64,000 bases of DNA from Cercophora sp. LCS_1 (Eukaryota; Ascomycota; Sordariomycetes; Sordariales; Lasiosphaeriaceae). Positions 1 through 10,253 of the stretch are shown here, piece by piece. The stretch is from the NCBI GenBank assembly GCA_036250225.1, contig JAPZLL010000039.1:1-64000 (forward strand), given 5' to 3'. The position numbers were made by a program, and so were the translations under genes. Every line of letters begins with the position of its first letter. The first letter of the stretch is position 1. The notes under the pieces were generated by a model that was not told the DNA's origin, did no database searches, and worked only from the letters and a program-made list of their open reading frames with translations.

Positions 1-99
1 TCACCTTGCACCCACCCTACCTAGAGCATTGGACCCTGTCCGCTCTTACGATCTGTCTTTACCAGGCTCACCTCGGTGTACCTGGAGCAGGCCGTAACA
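1..99. repeat. 3' end of a second LTR copy, cut by the window edge
   Basis: These 99 bases are identical to positions 1172-1270, the last part of the solo LTR described below, and end in the same GGCCGTAACA. The element therefore has at least two very similar copies in direct orientation 1171 bp apart. Its left part lies outside the window, so its target duplication cannot be tested. It abuts the truncated end of the transposase ORF. Confidence 0.85.
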
Positions 100-158
100 A
101 GAATACGGCCTGTGGCACTGATGTATTCCACGATGGTTGTCCACACACAACTGCCAGG

Positions 159-743
159 CTATTTTTTCTGTATGGGGCGCTGTTTCTTCTTCTCCAAACG
201 CTTCCGACGCTCTCCAACAACGAGGCCATTGCTTCCTTGACCCTCCATTATATCAGTTTCGTTAAGGTTGTATTGGTTTTGCGGCAAAATGGCCTGAATA
301 ATGGGGATGCGGAGGTAGTCGAACCAGGGCTTGATAATAGCGGTTGTGGCGGTGCGAATACGTTTAGAATCAATCTTAACGGCTCTTTGGGTCCGGAGGA
401 TTGGATTCCTACGTATAAGACCCTCCACCCACTTCTTTCCGAGCTTTCTAGTATCCCCCTTTTCGTTGCAGATCCGTTGAGCCAGAACACGGATTTGGCC
501 GTGTGTTGGAGGGTCCCCCAGAGCGCCTTGGTTAATAACCCAGGAAGCCAGATTATGCTCTTGGTCCCTATTAAGCCGTTGCTTGTGTTCGTGAGCCTGT
601 ACTGCCGTTGGCCGACCTTCGGCACGCTTGGTGAGGGTGGTCCTTGGAACGCTGTGGTTTTTGCCAGCAGCCGTCGCGTTTCCGGTTTCCAGGTATTCGG
701 CGACCGCCTCGAGAAGGTCTGCTTCGGTGTAGGAGGAAGGCAT
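159..743 (-). pseudogene. Truncated Fot1/pogo-like (Tc1/mariner superfamily) transposase
   Basis: The reading frame runs from an ATG at 743 to a stop at 159 (about 194 aa). The N-terminal part resembles the Psq/CENP-B-type DNA-binding region of fungal Fot1/pogo transposases (MPSSYTEADLLEAV, then a second helix-turn-helix region with RRNPILRTQRA). The frame ends just after the first catalytic block, here YNLNETDIMEG followed by NGLVVG. In the family this block is normally an N/M-D-E motif, so the first catalytic Asp appears replaced by Asn. The rest of the DDE domain is missing; the frame stops close to the LTR end at 99. Family proteins are usually about 500 aa, so this is a dead 5' fragment. 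A solo LTR at 825-1270 sits in its upstream region. Confidence 0.75.
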
Positions 744-824
744 GGCGTTTGCGATGGTTTTCCAGAAAGAACGAAAGAAATTGAGGAAGAATTGAAAGAG
801 CGGTGTGGATATACGTGAAGTTTG

Positions 825-1270
825 TGTCACGACCCAAGTCATGACCTCAAGGAGGGCGCACGGGCCACGGGATGACACCAATCAGAGAAGCACGGGGCGC
901 GGGGACCCACAAGCCCCGAGCGGACCAATCACGACGGACCCGGCGGTGTTGGACCCGGGCCTCGGGTCCAACAGGCTCGGGATCGCGGACCAGACTCCAT
1001 GTATATAGATACGATGGTTGTGCCCACAACTGTGTGAGGACTCTTGATCCTCACGCTAGCAATACATTGTTCTTGAGCATCGCTCAGTGAGACCCATCGT
1101 CCGGGACTTTGGAGTCTACGTTCTGCTTGACAGTGTATCACCCTTCGAGAGTTGTACTAGCCTTCACTCAGTCACCTTGCACCCACCCTACCTAGAGCAT
1201 TGGACCCTGTCCGCTCTTACGATCTGTCTTTACCAGGCTCACCTCGGTGTACCTGGAGCAGGCCGTAACA
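825..1270. mobile_element. Solo LTR of a Gypsy-type retrotransposon (446 bp)
   Basis: The sequence begins TGTCACGACC and ends GGCCGTAACA, so the termini form the short inverted repeat TGTYACG typical of fungal Gypsy LTRs. It is flanked on both sides by the perfect 5-bp duplication GTTTG (820-824 and 1271-1275). Because both TSD copies border a single LTR, this is a solo LTR left by LTR-LTR recombination, not one end of a full element. It inserted into the upstream part of the Fot1/pogo-like transposon. No internal gag-pol is present. Confidence 0.85.
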
Positions 1271-1459
1271 GTTTGGTGAGCGCGGGGTGTGGGCTTGGCA
1301 AGCTGACCGAAGCCAGGGGTGACCGTTACCAGGGGGGCTAACTTAACTTTAGCGATTTTTATATAGGACCAAATCTGGGCCTATTTGGTTAGAGTTAAAG
1401 TGTTTTAGTATATTGTGGTATAATAATATGTTGAAAATAGTATTTAGTCTAAATAAAGG

Positions 1460-1530
1460 TGAGCAAGTCTGAGCAAATCCTGAGTAAACACTGAGTCGGT
1501 CCTGAGCCGACCCTGAGCTGGGGTGAGTAG
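1460..1530 (+). repeat. Phased imperfect tandem repeat, TGAG core every 10-11 bp
   Basis: TGAG occurs at 1460, 1470, 1481, 1492, 1503, 1514 and 1524, each followed by a varying C-, A- or T-rich hexamer. The 10-11 bp spacing puts all cores on one face of the helix. It lies 15-85 bp upstream of a TATA-like sequence. No gene could be assigned to it. Confidence 0.7.
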
Positions 1531-1546
1531 CGTTATGTGGGCAAGG

Positions 1547-1555
1547 TATAAAAAA
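1547..1555 (+). promoter_or_regulatory. TATA-like box
   Basis: TATAAAAAA follows the phased TGAG repeat at normal upstream-element spacing. The sequence downstream (1590-1900) has only a 66-aa ORF that I do not recognise. This may be the promoter of a decayed mobile element or of an unrecognised transcript. Confidence 0.35.
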
Positions 1556-1847
1556 GGAAATTTTGGTTGCTCAGATTCGTCTCATATAACAGATATACCG
1601 CTCGTTCTGGTTAATTGGCTGAGACTTCCCTTGATAGTATATTGTTGCCGCCCACCTCGTCATCGAGGAGGCTTGGTCGTCCGACCTTCAAAAGAACCTT
1701 GATGTGAAGGATAGCTCATTATCATCACAAGTCACCAGGGTTCCCTTTATTAAAGCTGATTCGGAGCTGTCTGATAACTGCAATCGCCAAAAGTCCACTA
1801 ACTATAACGCACCGCACAAAACCGTGTCAACTTCCCCCACCATTGCA

Positions 1848-2818
1848 CTACATCCCAAGCCTGGAAGTTCCCACCTTTTGAAGCGATTCATCCGACGACA
1901 ATGAAGCCCTCGCAGGTGCAGGCGCAGGCGCAAGCACAGGCACAGGCGCAGCTGTCGCCAGCTCTTCTCCATAACGACCCCCCAAAGCAACCGCAGCCGG
2001 AGCAGCCGGAAACTCAACCCTCTCCGGAACAGACCCCGACCCAGAAACAGGGTGCATCTCCGTCCCAGCCTCCTCTTGACCAGCCCCGGCAGAAATCCCA
2101 GCTTCCCCTCCGCCACCACCCCGACGTCGCTGCTTCCACTCGCCAAACGCGGTATACACAAAAACAAAGTGGATAATCCTGCACGGCAATACCATTAGCG
2201 AATTCCAGCCCCTACACTCCACCTTTACTCCGGCGCACAGAAGTCGTTGGATGGACCTCCTTGGATGATAAAGTGCAAGGGGGTTAGGTTAGTAAACTCA
2301 CATCAAACACGTCGTAAACATCTCGGCCAACGCCATGTTCGCCGCCACCCCATACAACGCCGTCCGACTAGAGGCGTAGCCGGTCATCTGGGCCATGACC
2401 AAGATGAGCCCCGTGGTGAAGATACCGAGTGCGAGTAAGAGATCCACGAAGAGAGTAATCCTGGGGCCGAAATCGCGCTTCTCAGCATTTTTGCAGATTC
2501 TAAAAATGTTGGCGAGGTTCCAGGCTAGGGAGCTGGATATCTATCTTTTTGTCAGTTGCACTGGGTCTGTGGAAAACGGGTTTGGTGGTGGTGGTGGTGA
2601 TGGTGGTGTTGGTGATAAGGGGAAGAGCGGTAAACAAGGGGGAGAAGGGGGGTGGGATTTCGTACGGCTGGAGACATCTCGGGGAGACCGGGGTAATCAA
2701 AGGTAAACATGATGCCGGTGGAGACGAGGACGGATATACCCGAGGAGATGGCGGCGAAGCGCCAGTTTCGCTTGCGAGTCCATTGTTTTCGTGTTGGCGG
2801 TGACGATGACGATGCCAT
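1848..2818 (-). CDS. Four-helix MARVEL-like fungal membrane protein
   Basis: Three exons, 2818-2666, 2540-2302 and 2178-1848, give 240 aa with consistent phases (0, then 2). Introns are GTACGA...TAG and GTGAGT...CAG. The start is the ATG opening MASSSSPPTRKQW. Hydrophobic segments appear in exon 1 (FAAISSGISVLVSTGIMF), twice in exon 2 (ITLFVDLLLALGIFTTGLIL and the stretch ending ALAEMFTTCLM), and across the second splice into IIHFVFVYTAFGEW. A Gly/Ala/Pro-rich cytosolic tail follows. This four-helix layout with a short basic N-terminus is that of small fungal MARVEL-like proteins of unknown role. The substrate is unknown. The acceptor of intron 1 is the least certain junction; other ORFs here on either strand are shadows. 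Confidence 0.7.
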
Positions 2819-3324
2819 GATGGCTAGGCAAGATAGGTGCCTAATGATCTTGCGTAAGGGCGGTTTTGGGTTGTCGGTGCGCAACAAGTTTGAAAAGATG
2901 AAAAAAATGGGCGAGCCCTGTCCATCTGGTACTTATAAACGCGCGCAAGGGCACCGAAAACACGCGTTGTCACACAGAGTCTTGAACAGAGTTTCGTTAC
3001 CGTCGCTCAGTGTTAGACGATCGTGATACACGAATCGTCCAAGCAAAACCCTTGCCCCAAACGAGCGCAAGCACGATGATCACAGCTCTCAACCGAGTGG
3101 GTTACATGGTGGTCCGTCATCGTCACACGAGCCCTTCGTGCCATCAAACCGAGATCACAAATCACAGATCACAGATCGATAGCCATCTCACCGCCACTTG
3201 TTGCGCTCACGATCTCAAAAGGCCTTGGATAAAATTTCTCCTTGTCGCTTTTTTATCTTCTGTCCGCTCACAAGCCCTCGGACATGTCCAACCACCTTGT
3301 CCTTGTGTCAACGACACGACACAA
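2819..3324. other. Intergenic, head-to-tail gap
   Basis: This 506-bp gap holds the upstream region of the membrane protein gene and the 3' flank of the DUF1295 gene. I see no conserved frame. A TATA-like ACTTATAAACGC lies near 2931. Confidence 0.5.
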
Positions 3325-4387
3325 TCACCAGATCTTGGGAAACAGCAACGGGGTGTTGCGCCGCCACTGCTGATAGTCCTTCCGGTCGCCGTACAGCCTG
3401 TCATACTTCGCTTCGCTCAAGGGAACGCCGCTTGCTCGCAGCAAAGCCCAAGCCACAAAGGCCGGTGCGAGGCCGGGTATCAGAAGCGCCTTGAGTTGTC
3501 CGGCGAGTCCCCACCATCCGAGGTGAGCCTTGATCGGTCCTTGGGTCAACACACCGGCGGCGGCAATGGCCATGCCTGTCCAGAGCGTGATGTCACCAAG
3601 GTAGTTGGGGTAGCGACTGCTCACGTGTCAGCATCTCTCCTCCTCCGAGTACCGTAGCCGGCCAAAACATACCTTCGCCCCCAAAGACCCCTCGTGATGA
3701 ACTGCTCGTCATGAACCTTCCTCTTCTTTTCGGCGAACCATACCCACTTTTGGTAGTCGGCGACCGTCTCGTACATCAAGCCGAACGCAAACAGACCGAG
3801 GCCAATAACGTCTGTCCTGAGCGGACTCGGTACGCCCATGCCGGCCTTGAACGCAGCGGGATGGATCGAGTTGACAGCAATGGTGGGCAAGCAACACAGC
3901 GTGACCCAGACCGCTTGGACTGTCCAAAGAAGAGCAAAGCGACGGGGGTTGTGACGCATCTTTTCGAAACGGGAATCATGTCTCTCTTTGATGACGCGAC
4001 AGAAGAGAAAGGTCGACACTAAAGGTGCCGGTTAGTATACCCAATCGATAAAGAGTCTGGTATCGCAAGCTCACGTTTGGTGCTGTATACCAGCGTTGCA
4101 CCGGTAAAGACCAGCTGCCGCCAGTTCCACGTCTCTAACGCACTGCCAAGGTTGAACTCAATCGATGCGCCGCGTCGAAGGACCGGTACGACAAAACTCG
4201 AAAGGAGAGTGAGAAAAAAGGTCCAACCGCCCGAAAAGTCGTAGAAAAACTCGGTGTGGAAGAGGATGCCGTGGATGCCAAAGATGAACTGTACCCCAAA
4301 TGCTGCCAAAATGGCAGGTACCAAGTTGGAAAGAAAGGGACTCATCGGAAAGTCGGTCGCCGATATCATGATCTGGAGCAACGTCAT
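3325..4387 (-). CDS. DUF1295 family membrane protein (steroid 5-alpha-reductase-like fold)
   Basis: Exons 4387-4075, 4018-3673 and 3616-3325 join with phases 1 and 2 to give 316 aa. Repeated hydrophobic segments span the whole protein (for example FLSNLVPAILAAFGVQFIFG and the following GGWTFFLTLLSSFVVP). The C-terminal part carries the family pattern FAFGLMYETVADYQKW, then FITRGLWGRSRYPNYLGD, then a final helix. The R-P-N-Y block is the signature of DUF1295 and the steroid 5-alpha-reductase C-terminal domain. These are NAD(P)H-linked reductase-like enzymes of the ER or other membranes; the substrate of this clade is not known. Introns are 53-56 bp. The third exon starts after a CAG acceptor that restores the serine before RYPNY. 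Confidence 0.85.
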
Positions 4388-5874
4388 GTTGGTTGGCCGA
4401 CCGTTTCACCTCAGCCTCTTGTTGCGGTTGGGGGGTCAAGACGAAAGGTTGTCTGGTGGTGTTGTCAATTTTGAGTGATGATGCAGGACCTGAAACGGCG
4501 ACGTGTGCATTCCGAGGGTCGCCAGTTTGACCAATACCACCTCGATATGTCGGCCCCGCTTGAACCACTGGTCGCAAAAAACCGGCTGATTGCCGTGATT
4601 CGCTCCGCCTTTTGCAAGTCAAAAGATTGTCTGCGTCTGTAGGAAAGAACCTACGAATCTTTCTTGTCATAGGCTTGCCCTGTGCTTTCAAGTGAATGGA
4701 GATATGGAGACAGTGGGGTTGATATTGTTGATAGATAGGATGGAAAAACCACAAGCAGGGATCCGTCTAGGCCTGCAACGAGCCTTAAGTTTCTTTTCCT
4801 TCTTGCACAACGAGCCAAAGCGCCGCGATAGTACTTCAAAATCGAGTAGCTCCTAGGTTGCATCGGCAGGCAGAAAGTACAGGGCTTCTCATCGCCGAGT
4901 TCTGTGCGACTGGAGGGTTGCCACGACGGTTGTGACCCCAGTCCGACAATCAAGCGAGTCCTGGGGCGGGCCAAGGGGCATGAGGGGGGCTATGCACCAC
5001 CTCTAAGCGGAAGCTCAAGGCTCGGATGAAGATCCCGGGCCGGGGTGTAGACAGATAGTCTTCGCATCGCTAGTTGGTCAATGACCAAGGCTTGATTTTA
5101 CTCAGGGCCGCAGAGAGTACCAAGTGTGGGACACCCAAGAGGCGCGCGGGAGCTGCAGTGTCGTGGACGGTTTTCGCTGTCGGAATCGCGGGGTTCAGTG
5201 GGCGCCCAGCTCAGAAGATACCATCTTTGACAACAAGGGAGGCGCGTCTCTGGAACCAATCCCCGCGTGCCGCGGCCGCAGGGATGTGGCACCTGCACTC
5301 CGGACGCGCCTGCCACTCTGTCAGGTCAGAGCATGCAACTGCGATTGGGCACCTAATCACGGCTCGTTGGTTGGGTGAAACTGCCCATGTTTTATCGCTC
5401 CGCCACAAACCACGATCATCACCAAAGACCAGTCCAAAGTTAGGTACATCCCCTAGAAAACATTGGCGCAGCACCTGTTGCGCGTTGAAGAACGCCTTGT
5501 TTGCATTCTAGCATCCAACCCGGCAGATGTCTTCTAGTTGGGTTTGGTCAATGGCGCGGCAGACCTCATGAAGGTAAGGTCCCGTCAGCCGAGTGATTGC
5601 GAAGGGCAGGAGTTAGCGACTTGCCGAGTTCCCCTGTCCAGTCCCACGCTAACAGCCACCTGCTTAGGAGTTGGGGGGCGCTCGGCTGCAGCGTCGCGAA
5701 GCGCTGTCGGGTCGCAGCCTACTGGCCCAACAAGTGACCAAGACACAGCCAATGTCCCTTGAATACAAATGATGGGAGCGGCAGCTCAGGGCGTTCGCCT
5801 CGCCCGCTGCTCAACAACCCAACCATTCTAGCCCGTTGTACAACCGAAAGAACAACCTGAGATTCAAAGCTGCA
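4388..5874. other. Intergenic region between divergent genes
   Basis: This 1.5-kb segment separates the divergent DUF1295 and dynamin-like genes. Short ORFs occur on both strands (up to about 200 aa at 4158-4754), but they overlap each other, lack recognisable motifs and do not join by splice sites. I see no RNA gene or repeat. Confidence 0.5.
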
Positions 5875-8565
5875 ATGAACGAGGCCAAGTTGACGGTGGG
5901 TCTCGACGGCAGCGCGATGCAGCAGCTGCAGACAGAGCAGCGAGCTCTCCTCGACACGATTGACGAGCTGCGCGGGCTCGGCCTCGGAAAATATGTCGAC
6001 CTCCCGCAACTCATCGTGGTTGGAGACCAATCTGCCGGCAAGAGTTCCGTCCTGGAAGCCATCTCCCGCGTTCGGTTCCCCATCAAGGACGGTGTCTGCA
6101 CCCGGTTTGCAACCGAGCTGGCACTTCGCCGAAGTCCGCAGACCAAAATTGAGGTCGGGATCCAGAACAATGCTGCCCACGAAGATTTCAAGCGATCGGG
6201 ATTCAACAAGGACGACTTGCCTCGTATCATCGAGGAAGCAAAGCAGCAGATGGGAATTGGCGGCGATTCAACTGGATTCTCACAAGATGTTCTCCGCATC
6301 GAAATCGCCGGCCCAAATGTCCCACAGCTGACTCTCGTTGATCTGCCCGGTTTCTTTCACAACGAGACTGAAACCCAAGGTATTGACGGGATGAAGATTG
6401 TCGACGGCCTTGCCGAGAAGTACATGGGCCAGGAGAACAGCATCATCCTTGCAGTCATCTCGGCCCAGAACGAGCTTGCCGCGCAAAAGGTGCTACGTGA
6501 GGCGAGGAAGCACGACCCCAGCCGCACCCGCACGTTGGGCATCCTCACCAAGCCTGACAAAGTGGAGCCCGAGTCCGACAATGAGCGGACGTATCTCCGC
6601 TTGGCCCAGAACGAAGAGGCCTCACACAAACTTGCGCTTGGGTGGCACATTCTTCGCAACCGCGCGCCAAAGGAGATGAGCTCGGCGGATACCGAGCGCG
6701 ATGAGAGGGAGAAGGACTTTTTTCGGACCGGTGTTTGGGCAGAAGTCAGTCCGAGGAGCCGTGGAATCGAACCGCTTCGTGAAAGGCTCAGCCAAGTCCT
6801 CCTCAACCACATCCAACGGAAGCTCCCCGGCCTGGTGACCAACATCGAAGATCACATCAAAACCCGCCAGACAAAACTAGAGGCCCTGGGAGAGCCACGG
6901 TCGTCGACCGATGACATGAAAAAGTACTTGATCAACGTCAGCGGCCGCTTCCAACGTGTAGCTCGCGACGCGATCCATGGTGTGTACACCGACAACTTCT
7001 TTGGTGGACTGTACCTGGGAACCGAAACCGCTTTCGAGGATCGGAGGGTCAAGAAATTCCGAGCTCTTGTCAGGGACCTGAACAGGGCATTTCATTTTGT
7101 GCTTACAACTAAAGGTGGCCGCCGTGTGATTCGATGGGATGATGATAGCGGCGTCGATGAAGCCGCATCAGCACCTCGACACTTGGAACCTCTGATTAGC
7201 CTCTACACGGTAGACCAACGCATTGAGATCGCTGCGAGAGACTTGGTCACCGAGCTCGACAAGGCGGCTTCCGAGAACCAGGGCGTTGAGCTTCCTGGTT
7301 CGCCCAACGACAGGGTGACGCTAGCATTGTTCCGAGACCACTCGAAACCGTGGGAGGCGATAGCGAGCCAGCATGTCGAATTGGTGGCCGATTTCTCGAG
7401 GATCTTTGTCGAGAGTCTCGTGGCGCACCTTGTGGGACCGGACCGGAAAACGGCAGATGCAGTCATACGGGACGTCGTGCATCCTTTCTTTGAAGAGAAG
7501 CGGGTTACCCTACAGTCAAAGGTTACTGAGCTGCTCCGACACTACAAAACTGGATCGGACCCCCAGCCCATCCACAGCATCTTTCTAAAAGGTGTAGAGC
7601 GGCGCCGGAACGAACGGATCACGAAGCAAGTTGCCCGACTCGTTGAACAGAACCCCGGGCTGTTCGCTGGTGGAAAGTTCGCGAGTGGGGTTGACTATAA
7701 GGACTTGGCTCTCAAAGTTCTGAAGGCCTCGTCAAATGTGTCAAGCGAGTTCAACGCGGAGCAGACGATTGACAGCGCAATGTTTTACTACGACGTGCGC
7801 CTTAACTCCCAAGCCCCAGGCCCTTTGCTAACCCGATCGTCTAGATGTCCTTGCGGGTTTTTACGGACAACGTCATTACGCTTGCTCTTGAAAACTGCCT
7901 GATTTCCGACATCCCGGACATCCTCTCCCCGGAAAAGGTGTTTGACATGTCCGACGACAAAATCACCGCGCTTGCTGTCGAGTCAGAGGCCATCCGGACC
8001 GAGAGAAAGCAGCTTCAGTCACAGCTCGACAAGCTTCAAAAGGGTCTTTCAGCATGTCACAAGTACAGACCAAGAGAGTCCATCGGTTCGCCCACCTCTT
8101 GCCCCTTGCTGAGTGTCATCAACTCAGCGGTAGCTGAGGATCACAAATCTAACAAGTATATCAGCATTCCGTTCAAAGCCGTCAGGTACCTTCTCCGTTG
8201 CCGGAGCTCAGACCGTTTCACCCAAGGACAAGCAAGCGGAGAAGACTTCCACCACAACAGTACCCACGTTCGCTTCGAATCTGCGCACAGGAAACCCTGG
8301 GGCAACATCTTCCCTGTTCAGCCCATTTTCAGCCTTCAACTCTAACCCCTCTGTCCCGCTTTTTCGCACGCCGCAGTCCGAAACCCCTGCCCGCAATCCC
8401 TTTGCCGGTCCATTCTTCAGTCTGAACCCCACTCCTACTGGACCCAGTGTCTTCAGCACCCCAAAGGCCGAAACATCTGCCGGCGCTAGTTCGCTCTTCA
8501 GTGGACAAGGATTGCTCTTTGCTTCGACGACTACCAGCTCCAAGAAAACCAACGGAAGCCGTTAG
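5875..8565 (+). CDS. Dynamin-like GTPase (fungal Mx/dynamin-related) with FG-like tail
   Basis: Exons 5875-7794, 7845-8112 and 8165-8565 give 862 aa. The first ATG after the TTG-initiated open frame starts MNEAKLTVG. The GTPase domain has G1 GDQSAGKS (50-57), the switch-region T, G3 DLPG (156-159) and G4 TKPD (225-228). The middle/stalk follows, then a GED-like stretch beginning MSLRVFTDNVITLALENCL right after intron 1 (50 bp, branch TGCTAAC). The class hydrolyses GTP and self-assembles to remodel membranes; this clade is the 'Mx-like' group common in filamentous fungi, often of unknown role. The tail after intron 2 is unusual: Ser/Asn/Pro-rich with repeated F-containing dipeptides (SLFSPFSAF, NPFAGPFFSL). 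Intron 2 (GTGTCA...CAG) is less certain, but joining there gives an open frame to 8565. Confidence 0.85.
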
Positions 8566-9200
8566 TACACCCTTACCCTCCGGCATGAACACAATACTCG
8601 GTTTGTTTGGATAACCTGAAGCGACGTGTAGAATCTTGGTACTCGGCGCAAACCCCAGACATCCAACCCCCAACCACGCGGAATTTAAATTTTGAGCCAA
8701 GACTATACCTCGGGGATTCCTGCAACGGGGGTTCCTGCAACGGCAGGCTGGGTAGCGGATGCAATATTGTCTTTCAAGATTCACTGAAGAATTGGTCGCC
8801 GGAGGAGCTGAGGTTAGCGGATAACGTTTCCAAGCCTTGAACCTTCGCGAATGGCATGCCGTAACCGCCTCACTTTCCATAATTGGACTTTTCGTATGTT
8901 CGTCGCGGATGCTGTTTCGGTGTTTAAGATCTCAAGAAATTTATCTTGCCATACTTGCATTCACCATCACCTAAGAGTTCACGTTTGCGCCCCTGAACCC
9001 CTTGACGGGGGCCGGGTTACCGGTGGCACTCCTGCCAGCTGTCAACCAGCCCCTGTCACCACCTGTCCACATCACAACCTTTGCCACGCGAAACGCTTCT
9101 TCCATCGTCACCATCGCCCACACAACGTGATCTCAATCACCCACACACAGCCACCAAAAACCTCCCATAATTACCAAAATCCTCATCTCCCATCTTTGCA
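8566..9200. other. Intergenic gap and glycohydrolase promoter
   Basis: No coding frame is supported. The last 150 bases before the ATG at 9201 are CA/CC-rich, as in many fungal 5' leaders. Confidence 0.5.
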
Positions 9201-10253
9201 ATGGGCCGCACCCAACCCTCCCTGACAAACCGCGCCCCTCCCTCCCACCGCAAAGACGTCCGCGCCAAAAAAGCAAGAGCAACCATCAACAAACTCATCC
9301 CCTCCCTGCTCTCAACCCACCCACGCGCCCGCGACGGCATTGCCGCATCCCAACTCCTAACCCCGTCCACCTTTTCTTTCACTTCGCCGCCATCATCGTC
9401 ATCGAAAAATGAAGCACCGGCCATCACCCTCCGCGTCTGCACAACCCTCAGCGCAGCGCACACCCTCGTGTCCACGGACCTCTCCAACCGCCGCGCCCGC
9501 GTCGCCGTCCTAAACATGGCATCCCCATTATCGCCAGGCGGCGGCTTCCTCAACGGCGCTACGGCGCAGGAGGAATACCTCTGTATGCGCACCACGTTGC
9601 TCCCATCGTTACGTGATGAGTTTTACAGACTGCCAGAGGTCGGCGTGGTCTGGACACCTGATGTTCTCGTGTTCAGGGACGACAAAGGGGAAGACCTCAA
9701 AAAGGGAGAGAGGTGGTTCGTTGATGTGGTGAGCGGGGCTATGCTTCGCGGACCGGAGACGGAGGGGGAAAGGTATGCAAGTGCGAGGGATAGGGAGGTT
9801 GTGGAGGAGAAGATGAGGTTTTTGATGGGCGTTTTGAAGGAGAAGGGGACTAAGAAGGTTGTGCTGGGCGCGTGGGGGTGTGGTGCTTATGGAAATCCGG
9901 TTGGGGAGGTGGCGAGGGCTTGGAGGGCGGTTTTACTTTCGGGGAAGGGGTGGGGAGTTGAGGAAGTTGTATTTGCGATTTCGGAGCGGGGTGTTGCAGA
10001 GAGGTTTGGGGAGGCTTTTGGGGAAGGGATGGTGAAGGTAGAGGAGGCGGATGGGGAGCAAGCGGAAGAGGAGGAGGAGGAGGAGGAGGAGGATGGAGAG
10101 GGACAGGAGGTGAGGGATCTGGAGGCCAGGATTGCGGAGTTGGAGGCGTCGATTGGGCAGGCGAGGTCAACGCAGTTGAGGGAGGGGCTGGTTAGAGTTG
10201 TTGCTGGGTTGAAGGAGCGGCTGAGGGGTGCGAAGGGCGATGACGGGGAATGA
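9201..10253 (+). CDS. Microbial-type poly(ADP-ribose) glycohydrolase (TIGR02452/DUF2263 family)
   Basis: A single exon of 350 aa from an ATG. The macrodomain-like core contains the family signature VLNMASPLSPGGGFLNGATA followed by QEEYLCMRTTL. The GGG (113-115) and QEE (123-125) form the PARG catalytic loop, in which the second Glu acts. Later GAWGCGAYGNP fits the phosphate-binding part of the fold. Enzymes of this family cleave ADP-ribose polymers. The C-terminus (from about 280) has a run of about 12 acidic residues followed by a predicted coiled coil (VRDLEARIAELEASI), which is not part of the bacterial core. The N-terminus is basic with no signal peptide, consistent with a nuclear or cytosolic protein. 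Third positions are GC-rich in the first half and AG-rich in the second. Confidence 0.85.
   Translation: MGRTQPSLTNRAPPSHRKDVRAKKARATINKLIPSLLSTHPRARDGIAASQLLTPSTFSFTSPPSSSSKNEAPAITLRVCTTLSAAHTLVSTDLSNRRARVAVLNMASPLSPGGGFLNGATAQEEYLCMRTTLLPSLRDEFYRLPEVGVVWTPDVLVFRDDKGEDLKKGERWFVDVVSGAMLRGPETEGERYASARDREVVEEKMRFLMGVLKEKGTKKVVLGAWGCGAYGNPVGEVARAWRAVLLSGKGWGVEEVVFAISERGVAERFGEAFGEGMVKVEEADGEQAEEEEEEEEEDGEGQEVRDLEARIAELEASIGQARSTQLREGLVRVVAGLKERLRGAKGDDGE

Noticed and set aside
6..818. 270-aa plus-strand ORF across the transposon
   Set aside because: Starts with TTG in LTR sequence and lies antisense to the recognisable transposase frame.
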